Positions 47,107-57,035 of a stretch of DNA of 64,000 nucleotides are shown here, piece by piece. The notes beneath the pieces were generated by a model. That model saw only the letters and a list, made by a program, of their open reading frames with translations. It ran no database searches and was not told the DNA's origin. The stretch spans positions 40,978 to 104,977 of the forward strand of contig JAACJM010000282.1 of the NCBI GenBank assembly GCA_013368315.1. The letters are read 5' to 3'. Position 1 is the stretch's first letter, and the number at the start of each line of letters is the position of its first letter. The stretch comes from Tetrapyrgos nigripes. Lineage: Eukaryota > Basidiomycota > Agaricomycetes > Agaricales > Campanellaceae. The translations under genes and the position numbers were made by a program.

Positions 47107-47829
47107 ATGTCCAACCTGGATGCATTTCAGTTCGCCAGCACTACTCCTCTAGCGCCAGTATACTGTCCCCACATCGCGAACCCTCGTCGATGCCCGGAAG
47201 AATGCACAATGGTTCTTCACCTCGACATTGACTCCGACTACGACTACTTCCAGGTCAACAATGACCTCCACAAATGTGACTTGAAAGGTATTCATTTCTT
47301 TCTTTTTTCTCGGCATGGACTGATCTCCTCTCCTAGTGCACATTCCTCGTCTGCTACCACCAGTCCAGGACCCATCCGTCAATGATGAACCCTCGCCGCC
47401 GAGACCCAGACCCAGAACTTCTGCGCGCAGGTTCCGTGGTTTCTTTACCGAAGAGGAAAATCTATCCCGAGCTGATTACGGTTAGTTCGTCAAGGTTGTC
47501 TGTGATCGTCCGGATACTAACAGCTCTTGGCTCTTGTAGACGAGGACTATGTTGAATTCCTCATGGACAACTATGCCAAAGGAGCATATAAATACAGTAC
47601 GTATATTCTCCGTATGCTTGCACGCATGGGCTGAATTCCTTCAGAACTGTTGATACATCCTACACACGGGAGCTCTGTACCATGGCGTCTTCGCCAGTGG
47701 GACTCTATCAGCGGGCGTAACCGGACACGCGCTCATCTTCAACTCTACGACTCTCCCGTCGGTTTTGCGATCCGTAATTTACATTCAACGCAAGGCATTT
47801 CAGCACGGGTACATCACAAAAAATACTAA
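47107..47829 (+). CDS. Unknown 188-aa protein
   Basis: Exons 47107-47287, 47337-47480, 47540-47596 and 47645-47829; phases consistent. Seen: a Cys-containing N-terminal segment (Y-C-P-H-I-A-N-P-R-R-C-P-E-E-C), an acidic run D-I-D-S-D-Y-D-Y-F, a Pro/Arg linker (P-S-P-P-R-P-R-P-R-T) and a C-terminal globular-looking part with D-E-D-Y-V-E-F-L-M-D-N-Y-A-K-G-A-Y-K-Y and W-R-L-R-Q-W-D. Cys/His spacing is insufficient to call a zinc finger. Frame differs from the gene just upstream. Not recognised; intact by splice logic. Confidence 0.6.
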
Positions 47830-48390
47830 CATCTTCTGAGCATTGATAACCAGCGAAAGTAGACACAAGCCAAAATATAATATTCTGTCTTAACATGGCA
47901 TCCAAAATCTCATACTCTTCTGTGAGCCTCGATTGTATAATGGATTCCAGCAAAATGTTAGTGTGTACATGGCTATCTATGCCTAGATTTCATTCCTCAA
48001 GCTATAAGAACAAGTAGAACTGCAGTCAGTGCAAGGCTGGGAACGTATCCTCAATCCATAAGGTTCATAAGATTCTCGGTGACTCAGAACACTACTACGC
48101 AGTCTGGATACTTTTACGGCAGTCCATCACACAGACTATTGCAGAGATAAGATTTATTATTAGGCTACATAGCTATATACAAGCGAGTACTGACTAGAGC
48201 ACTAGAGACAGATATTGTACGTATTAGAGCTCAGTTTTCGTGAAAGTGAGATCAAAAGGAAATACCTTGAAGCTGATGCATACTTGTACAAGTACGGGGT
48301 AGAGAGGACAGTCATTTGAAGGCGAGTACCAAGGCTAGTTTGGAACAGGACCGGCAAAGAGGCAAAGAGGTGGATGGCTTGGAGAAGAGA
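47830..48390. other. Intergenic, no gene seen
   Basis: No supported gene; short frames only. Confidence 0.35.
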
Positions 48391-48679
48391 TGCGAGTGGG
48401 CTTGAACATTGTACGCCGTTGAAGGAAGATGGATGTAGGCACTCGCCGGTTGAGCTGTCGATAGTGTGCTTGAGGGGACGAGAAGTGCGAGTGGACTTGG
48501 ACATTGTACGCCGTTGAAGGAAGGTGAATGTAGGCACTTGCCGGTTGAGCTGTTGATAGCGTGCTTGAGGGGACGAGAAGTGCGAATGGGCTTGTAACAT
48601 TGTATGCCGTTGAAAAGGAAGGTGAATGTAGGGCCTCGCCGGTTGAGCTGTTGATAGCGTGCTTGAGGGACGAGAAGGT
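48391..48679. repeat. Minisatellite, three units of about 95 bp
   Basis: Units begin TGCGAGTGG/TGCGAATGG at 48391, 48486 and 48581. Each contains CATTGTACGCCGTTGAAGG or close variants, then GCCGGTTGAGCTGT and GTGCTTGAGGG-ACGAGAAG. Minus-strand frames across it give repeated Ser/Leu/Pro peptides, most likely non-coding. Confidence 0.85.
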
Positions 48680-51050
48680 GCGTCAGAGGGAGGATTGAGA
48701 ACAAACGGCGGTACCACTTGATCACAGCTGGGTTGGAGCAAGAACGAGGCAGGAGGGGCGGGAGTAGATAAGTACACCCCCAGCTATACTCCTTTGTAAA
48801 AGAACGCCGACGAGGGAAGGTTGTGGTACAAGTGAAAGAGCTGAACGACGACGCGTGTACCTATTTGAATTCGGAGTTTCAAAAAAAACTTGAACCAAAC
48901 TCACGTGGACGCGGTAGCTCAAAAACCGTAAACGATTGAAGTTCCTCCAAAGTTCCTCGTCGGGACCTTTGCAAAGAACATTGCTGCCAGCAGCCAGTGT
49001 GTACCTGACTATGTGGTTATTGATCACGGAGCGGTACATAATCAATCTGTGACACCGCTATTCTAGCATCCGCATTGTGCTAACTTTGACGTCTTTCAAG
49101 TTTACTGGAATTTCTGACTGGTAATGGCCTATCCGAGTTAAAGCACTAGCAAAGCCTGGAACAAATGTACTTGCTTTCAATTTCCTCCAGCATCTTCAGA
49201 AAGACTAGGAAAATGGGCATTACATACAACAAGGACCATATGGATCTTACGCGGGCTTACAGGTACAATGCAATCATAATGGGGCTTACCCGACACTCGA
49301 AATACTTTCGTCAGGATTGTATGCCCATGTAACAATACGGAAATAATAATGAGAGACTTACACTGGCCTACAATAGATGCAGAATCATTGCCGGAGACTT
49401 GTAATCCATTCAGAACCCTTACCTCGACCTACATCTCTGCTCAGATTTTCAAACAACTTGGACAAGCTTGCAAGTAAGTCAGAATAATGTTGATGACATT
49501 GTATTCACTCATGAGTGCTTCATTTTTATTATGTACTCTGTACAGAGTTGTATGCGGTTACAAGTTTTTTGCATTTTTTGTGATGTATGGGGAGTAATAC
49601 AAACCTCAGTTGTACACTGCTCCGTCTGCAGCTGCTCATTCTCTCGCAATGGGTTTATGGGTCATCTTGATGGTCACCACCAGTGCAAGAACTGGCATAT
49701 CCCTGAGATGGGTGAGTCCGTCCTCCCTTTTCAATAATATTGACATATCATTGACTTCTTTCCAGGTTTGTATTCCGCCTCCCTTCTGCCGCCCTCCATG
49801 CTCCTGGATGCAACCGACCTAGAGGTTCCTGTCTCCAAGGTTGAACAGTGGTACGATAACAGCGCACCAACTTTGGCTGCGCTGTTGGAGTGGAATTCGC
49901 GTATTGGTATCAAAAGGGACGTCTGGGCACTTGTCTCAACGATGGAAGTTCAATGTACAAGTTGCAGTCTAGTACGCTCGGCTCCCGCTCACCGTCGGCA
50001 TCTTGTTGGCGGGAAATGTTCCGTCACTTCAATTTCTTGAGTCTGCGCATATGTATACATTGCACAATTCCCATATCTTCCTTGTATAGCTAGTTGCATA
50101 AATAATGAGACTCTTGACGCGGAATGGTCTTTATATATTTCATTTCCTGTCCTAGCTTCCGTTATGAGCTGTCATGCGCAACGACTGTTGTTCCCGGTGA
50201 TCAAAGATGTGATTGGATACTTTATGCACGCAGGCTACTTTCAGTGATTTTTGTAATCCTTTTGTGTTATAACTTGGTTATAACTTTGTCAAATTGTTTC
50301 ATTTCTGAATCCGAAATAGACAGTACAGAGAGCGAGAACAACCAAACTAAGATGGAACAAGAATGCTACAGGTGATCAAGGACAACAACAAAAGATAGAG
50401 GTACAAAGAGAATAAAGAAAAGAATGCGAGTCACTCAATGCTTCCAAGTATGTTTTTTTGTCATGTAGCATTGATAGTAATATAAGAACAGAAAAAGAAG
50501 TCCATACGAGTTGACATACACACCCCGAGGAAGGAAGCGTATTTTCTCACCGGGTGCACAACGAACAACACAATAGAAAACGTATTTTTCCATTCAATTA
50601 ATCCGTTTTCTATTATGTTTTTTTGGGCTGAGCAAGAGTTTTCGGACGAAGAATCCGAATTACTCCAGGGTGGTGTGTACACGGGCAAAACACACAGAAA
50701 AAATCCGGTCCACCAGGAATAAATTATGTGCTAGTAGTATGTTACATGCCATGAGATAACGGTAATCCAAAAAGAAACTGGGCGGAGGGAAAGGAAGGAC
50801 AGGTAAGGAGGGGGCGGGTAAGGAACAAGTAAAGGAAGGAAAGGTGTCACAGGGGCAGGTAAAAAGGGGTAGAGAGAGATACGGGTAGAGAGAGATACAA
50901 ATAACTAGACTGAAAGAAGCCATTGATACAGAGTAGTGTCATATGAACGGAGCGACAAATGAAGTGGAGGGGATGATAGTACATATGGATGAGCTGACGA
51001 TGGGAGTAGATAACCTAAACCACGACTATCCTTAGCTCGGGGCAACCAAA
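48680..51050. other. Long interval without a supported gene
   Basis: Short frames only. The frame 49768-50040 (S-M-L-L-D-A-T-D-L-E-V-P-V-S-K-V-E-Q-W-Y) looks protein-like and may be a decayed exon, but I cannot extend it. The last 300 bp before 51050 are purine-rich on the plus strand. Confidence 0.35.
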
Positions 51051-53356
51051 CTATTGCCGAAAAAATCGGCGTATCCGACGGATCAACCTGACGCCAACAC
51101 CCTCATCCATATCACAAACCACTGCACCTTTATCCACTGCATCCATCTCCACGTCCATATCTTCATCTTCCATACGGATGGACACTGGTTGAACGACAGC
51201 GGTATCTTCATTTTGTATATGGTTACCGTCGATTGCTTGTACGAGAGTGGGAAGGTGAACCGCGTGAACTGCGTGAACTGGCTGAGGCGGAACGGGAAGA
51301 CTGAACTGAGGCAGCTCCGGCAGATCAGATTCGGACACAGAAACAGGCGGAGTGGGAATACCTCGAAGCCAGGGCTTAAGACCACAAGAACGAATTCTAA
51401 GCTTGTTGATAGCCCAGTGAGGATCAGCCTTGTTTCGTTCATTGATAATGGCTACGACATTGTCGTTAAACCATGCCTTTTGATTGTACAGAAACGTCGC
51501 GTAATAAAGCCAATTCTCCAGGTTGGCGAGATGACTGTCGTAATTTCCGTTGACGACGAGATCTTTATTGACGACTTTGAAAAGTTGGGCGAGGTTTTTG
51601 ATCGGCCTGACTTCAAATGATAGGTAATTGGGCGCGGCCTAATAAAGAGTCAGGAGGGAATAAGGAATAAGGGCGACAAAATAAGGTACTTCGACTATCT
51701 TGGCTTTCGCACTGTAAAAGACACAGCCTTGAGGGGCTGCGGCGGTACCATACGAGGGGAAGGGGAGATCGAGAAGTGTATTGACGGATGCTGCTATCAT
51801 TAAATCTTGTGTGAGCTGATATATAGCATGAGTGAGATGTCCATTCTTCTGTTTGAACTCTTGTACGAAGGGGATAAGCCGGATTATGAGAGTTCGAGGT
51901 TTGGGCTCAACAGCCGGTGTTTTTGAGCTGTAGAAATTGATCGACTCGACTAGCCGTTTTGCCTCGTTATATTGATCGGCTGTCATGTCGGCGCAGTCTA
52001 TTTCCAACTCGTATGTTTGGAGGTGGTCGGGTTCCATGTATGCAGTGGGGTCTAGAGAACTTAACTTGAGAGCGTTTCTTTCTCTTCTCGGGATCACAGT
52101 TTTGACGCGAGGTGACGATTGACTGTGCGGGACGTTAGACTGGCTATAGAATACCTTTCGTTAGTGTCATCCAAAAGGAAAGGGCAAAAAAGACTCACAT
52201 ATCATAACTTCTCCATACCGCATCAGCCATCGTTCTAAATGAGGTGCTAACTTGTTCCTCATTAAGTGAATACCACTCAGTTCTGGCGATCTCGCTATAT
52301 TTCCCGAGCATCTGCGCCATCATCATAATGGGCATACCATCGTTCACATCTTCCGCATTTCCCGAGTCTAGAGCGAGTACTTTCCGAGCTTCAGAATACA
52401 TTCGGAAGTACGAGATTGCAACAGCCGCACGGTGCTGGCGGATTCCATCTGATGATGGAAAGTATCGCAGCACCGAAGGTCCGAAACGAGCTAGAGCGAG
52501 GTCTGAATCGACGTCAGGATTTGCGCTCTGAACCTCAAGCCGTACATGGTGGGGCAGTTCATCGAATAGCGCCGAAATGAGAGGTTTGACCTCCTCGTCG
52601 AGGTACTTAAACGGGAGTCAGCTTCACCTTAGGATGAAGAGAAAGGGGGAACGCACCACTTTGACGACTCCGAGACATCGGGTAAATTGGATTGCTTGGG
52701 GATCTTGGCTTACGGGAGCCTGCGGAGCCTCCTCCTCCGGATCATTACAGGGTATCCTCGAGAGGTAGTCTAGATATGAGTCGGTGTGTGTGACAAGTCT
52801 ACATCCCAATTAGTCACTTGCTAATACCTGAGGATCCAACCACCTACTTTGACAGTGGCCTTTCGGAAGATGACGACTCCGCAGACGACTCCGCAGACCA
52901 TGCTGTAGACGAGCCTCTTCGGGACCTGAATAGACCCTTTTGTGAGGCCGAATCTGAAGGTGCTAGGGAAAGGGAAGAAGAATTCGACACTGGGGTTCTC
53001 GGGGTTGGAGGACTTGACGCTGGGGTTGGAGGACTTGACACTGAGGTTGGAGGACTTGATAGAGTTGCACCAACATTATAGCCTTCCTCAAACTCAAAGT
53101 CTTCCTCTTCCTCAGTGGGGCCCACCGTGCTGGTTGAAGAGTCGGAGGGGACGGCTGTGCTGGCTGAAGACATAGAGGGGACAGCCGTGCTGGCTGAAGA
53201 CATGGAGGGGATGGCCGTGCTGGCTGAAGACATGGAGGACATGCTGGGTTCTTCGTCATAGACGTGGTCTCCCTCTTCCATGATTGTGGTAAAGGGTCTA
53301 GGGACGGCCGTGCTGACTGAAGAGGATGCATATGACATGCGTTGTTTTTTGGCCAA
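51051..53356 (-). CDS. Intact 699-aa protein of unknown function
   Basis: Exons 53356-52848, 52798-52657, 52605-52199, 52143-51690 and 51638-51051, with all phases matching. N-terminal 170 residues are low complexity: four tandem S-S-A-S-T-A-[VI]-P-S units, an acidic run E-E-E-E-D-F-E-F-E-E and S-P-P-T-P repeats. The middle (Y-L-D-E-E-V-K-P-L-I-S-A-L-F-D-E-L-P, then R-Q-H-R-A-A-V-A-I-S-Y-F-R-M) and the region L-T-H-A-I-Y-Q-L-T-Q-D-L-M-I-A-A-S to L-E-N-W-L-Y-Y-A-T look folded and helical. The C-terminus has R-L-I-R-R-I-R-R-F-F-R-Q. It sits between the inverted duplication copies, divergent from the gene at 54295. No family recognised; probably lineage-specific or transposon-associated. Confidence 0.65.
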
Positions 53357-53834
53357 TCTGGCCGGTGAGCGGATGTTGGACTGAAGGGAACGTTTGAAAT
53401 AAAAACAATAAAAACAAGATCAATAAAAACAAGGAGCTAAGTACCATGTGGAGCGGAAGTTAACCGTCTCACGCCAAGGGTATGACAGCGGGCGGCGATC
53501 GGTAGCACTAGACTTCAGCCCTGCTGCAATACCGGAAAGGCAGACCAAGGGCAAGTCAAGGGAGGTAGGCTGGCTGTACGCAAGTCTACGGTCGGAGTTG
53601 CCAGTTACATAAGGCTGATGCTCTTCTGCGCGCTAGGCTTTGACGTATTGCTTTCTCAATCTCTTACGACTGAGTTGTTCTCAGCGAAAGCATCCCGTAG
53701 GATGACGTCCATGGAAAATGCCTATTAAACGTCCTTTGGGCTTTTATTAGTGAGTTAATGTTCTTCCCCTCGCTCTTTCTCAGCATGCGCTTCGACGTGG
53801 GCGCTTCTTCCTTGTGCAAGGACGCAAGTGCGCT

Positions 53835-54289
53835 AACCCTAACCCGACCCGTGGCTTGAGAGCTGTACAGCCGCTGACAAAGCAGCCCAGCTTTCCCCAG
53901 CCCCACGGCTTCTTTTCTTCGACAGCTACGCCCCGCCCCGCACAGCTCCCTCGACAGCCAACAGGCTCCCTCGACAGCTCTCCAAGTTTTCCTCTGGCCG
54001 CCCTACTCCCTTTGACCTGAATTACTTCGGTCAACGCAGTTGTACTTTTGAGTCAACTGTGAATTTTGCCCAAGTCACTTTTGAGTGCTTGTGCATAACG
54101 AGGCAGCCGTTCTCTTCAGCCGTTCTCAAGTCTTCTCACCAGTACACCCCTTCCTCGTGAGTATCATCATCATCTTGTTTCCGGAATCCATCTTTTACAC
54201 TACTAACACCCTGCTTCTCTCTGCCTGCGACGCGTCAAACTCGATGACTGTGTCGCAGGTTTGTTTTTCCAAAGCCATTCACAAGTAAA
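53835..54289 (+). repeat. Long inverted duplication, right copy (promoter of next gene)
   Basis: Almost identical to the reverse complement of 41573-42026. It ends 5 bases before the ATG at 54295 and so contains the promoter and leader of that gene, with CT-rich blocks and the CCTCGACAGC motifs at about 53950-53980. Confidence 0.9.
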
Positions 54290-54294
54290 CAGCT

Positions 54295-56490
54295 ATGAAC
54301 AGGGACAGTCACAATCACACTGATTCGGTATGTACTCATTTACTTTTTTTGTAGCCGGTTACTTACTAGGTACATATCTTTCTGCTGTATAGCCGACCGC
54401 GGAAGAACTGGACACTAACCACCAACTGCTCCTTCACCGGCCTCTTCAAAGTGCGTATACGTGCCATGTTACGTCACCATTACTGACATCATTTTTTGCA
54501 GAGAAAGGTCGTTCTCCTACAGCCTACGACGCCTCTCTTGCCGCTGTGTTACCAGGTGGAAGTTTGTTCTTGACGACCCCGTATCAAGACCTTCCTGTTT
54601 ATCAAGTCGAACCTATTGTGGAAGGCATGACCATGCGTCGGGATTTCCGCTTCGGGCAGTATGACTACCTTCAATGGCCCCAGCAATGGTGTCAGCAGCT
54701 TTGCCACATTGCGTGTATCCTCCGTCGACCCCCACCTGGACACCAATTCGATGTAATGTGGTGGACGCCAACAATTGATTGTTTTAAAGAAGAGTGTAGG
54801 GGTATCGCTTCAGGGTTAGGAAAACTAAGGGCGGGGAAGGCGGAGGAATTAAGGCTATTGGTAGCTGAGTTACGAGGGCGTTGCAGCCTTTTTATAGCTT
54901 CTCATGAGAATGAAACCGAGGTAGAATTGGCCCAACAGTGTTCTCAGCGCCTCCTAGAGAGGATGAATCGTCTTCACTCCCTACTTCTGACCTTTCGCCA
55001 AATCTGCTATACAATCGCTAGCCTCCAGCGCCTTTTTCTTGAGCTGCATGCTCTCCTAGAGTACTGCACTATCTACAAGCCACGCATGGCAGGGAAAAGT
55101 CTTCCCGCTTCAATTGCCGCCGCGGTGGTTGGTGCTTGGACCTCCAATTTGGAAGCGGCGGAGGCTTTATTCCGTGCTGGAATCCCTTTTTGGTTCCTAC
55201 GCCGAGTGGATGAAGTTCCAGCCGTCTCCGTCGGCAAATTAGCTTCGCTGGTCGTTCCAGACGATCTCTGCCTCGACAACGCACCCTTCCCAGAACCAAT
55301 CATCTATCGTACCGGTGTCCCTAACACTGAGCTTCAGTATTCCGCCATCCACAAACATCTGAACAGCGCATTTAACACTTATTCTCCGTTCGAGTCTTCA
55401 GCCGAAAGTCGTCTTCAAATAACTCCTCCCTCTGCTTTGGTGCTGAGTGGTCCCCAGCGGACTACGCCATCAAAGAGTCGCCATCATCCTTGTAAGCATT
55501 TATTTCAAGTTGTCATTGTTTATTATAAGCGAACTATGTCTAGATCCCAAGTCCCCCAAAAATGCTTCTTCAAGTGCTCGAGATAAATTTCACCTGGTTT
55601 CTCACAGCCTGTTCTTAACGTCTCCTTGTTGGGGTCCCGCACTGTCCCGAGTCAACCAAAGCAACCCGCCTGTTCCAATTCAAGGTGGCTACGCGTTTCC
55701 TGATCCATCCCTCTTTGTAACGGTGCAGAAACGTGAGAAGATGTTCAAGTACTGCTGGAACTGGCTACAGTTTCGCGACGTCCTTCTATTCCGAGTGACC
55801 CAGCCATCACCGCGACTGATTCCTAATTCTACCTGGCGCCAGATATTAAATGGCGAACTCACCTCGACCACGCAACCATCCAGCTCCAGCTCACAACGAC
55901 CTTCGAGAACAGCCTCTGCCAAGGCTACGGCTCGTGACCTGCTGGGGAACTGCTTGCTCTCCACCGGCGTCGAGGTTGATCTGGAGAACCCCCCCAGCTT
56001 TGTGATGTGGAGAGAACGATCATTTTCTGAACCGTCTGACATCTCTGAGAAGGTCGCTCAGGAAATTATCTGGGAGGTAGCTCAGCTCAACTTCCGTTGT
56101 GAGCTAAGGGCACTCGACCAGGCGCTTACTCCAAGGCTTTCTGATGAACAGCGTCTTGAGCAGTCTGCTCGTCTCAGTGCTTGTTTTTTGGGAGCTGATG
56201 TGGAGAGTATTCTGACTGTTGAATTTGATTGGGCAGATGGAGGTTTTGCTGCAAAAGTACCAAGTTCTCGGAAGAAAGCATTGTTTGGGTTGCGAGATGT
56301 GATGAAAAGGTGGCCAAAGTTCAATGAGCGCTGTTCGACAGCTTCAGGGAACGCTCTGGAGGTCACTTTTTACAATGACTCGGCGTTGGAGGTGTTCGAG
56401 TCGGACGTCGTGCATTGCTATCTACAGTATTTCTTCGACGTTTTTGGACGTGCAGCCGTGGTTCCTCTTCGCATTGACCGTGTGGACTGA
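54295..56490 (+). CDS. Intact 675-aa lineage-specific protein, partner of the transposase
   Basis: Exons 54295-54327, 54393-54450, 54502-55491 and 55544-56490; phases consistent. Seen: an N-terminal H-N-H-T-D-S, then P-G-G-S-L-F-L-T-T-P-Y-Q-D-L-P-V-Y, helical segments (L-R-L-L-V-A-E-L-R-G-R, L-L-L-T-F-R-Q-I-C-Y), a W-T-S-N-L-E-A-A-E-A-L-F-R-A-G-I-P-F-W-F-L-R motif and a disordered centre. The C-terminal block contains Y-A-F-P-D-P-S-L-F, W-L-Q-F-R-D, W-R-Q-I-L and W-E-V-A-Q-L-N-F-R-C-E-L-R-A-L-D. From memory this architecture (G-I-P-x-W-x-L-R plus L-N-F-R-x-E-L-x-A-L-D) belongs to a large basidiomycete family of unknown function. It lies 546 bp upstream of, and co-directional with, the transposase, which suggests an accessory element gene (inference). 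Confidence 0.72.
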
Positions 56491-57035
56491 TTTTTTTTTG
56501 TGCTTATTGTCTGATGTCAAATGTCAATATTATCTTTCTTGGACGACCGTAGTCACCTGCGCCTGGACAATTGTATCTATCTTTTATAGACAATCAATTT
56601 GTTATATTGTTCCTGCAACGGAACGCACTCATGTGCATCTTTTCAGGTTTCTCGCTCACTCCTACTCCTATTTTCGACCCTCTCCTAATTGAAGATCTTC
56701 TGTACTGCTCTCTGGATGCTTCTCTAGTACAACCCGCATCAAACAACTGATGCAGCCTCGACTCTTCCGTGCTTTCCTTGCTGACTTCATCTCCTTTTAC
56801 TCCTGCGTCGCACCCAAGACAGGCAGGCATCCAAGGAGACAATTGACCTGAGGAGTCCGCGTTAGCATCGCCTTTTGGAGGGTAGGGCGACCTACTTCAC
56901 CACCAGGGTGCCTAACATGTACGGCAGTCGTGATGATGCACTTGGGTGAGATTCTTCGATTCTTCCTTTTTGTCTTGTATTCTTATTGTCTTATCCCTAT
57001 ATACCTGCCTATCCTGCAGCTTCACCTCATCTGAA
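56491..57035. promoter_or_regulatory. Spacer and probable promoter of the transposase gene
   Basis: No gene between the 675-aa protein and the transposase. The last 90 bp before 57036 are pyrimidine-rich. An alternative in-frame ATG at 56946 would add a hydrophobic 30-residue leader, which I consider unlikely for a nuclear DNA-binding protein. Confidence 0.35.

Noticed and set aside
48202..48777. Minus-strand frames with repeated Ser/Pro peptides
   Set aside because: Fully explained by translation of the 95-bp minisatellite; no start context or domain.
41573..54289. LTR retrotransposon reading of the 455-bp repeats
   Set aside because: The copies are in inverted, not direct, orientation and no reverse transcriptase, protease or RNase H frame lies between them.
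54549..55303. Minus-strand frames over the 675-aa gene
   Set aside because: Shadows of the plus-strand gene, whose four exons are phase-consistent.
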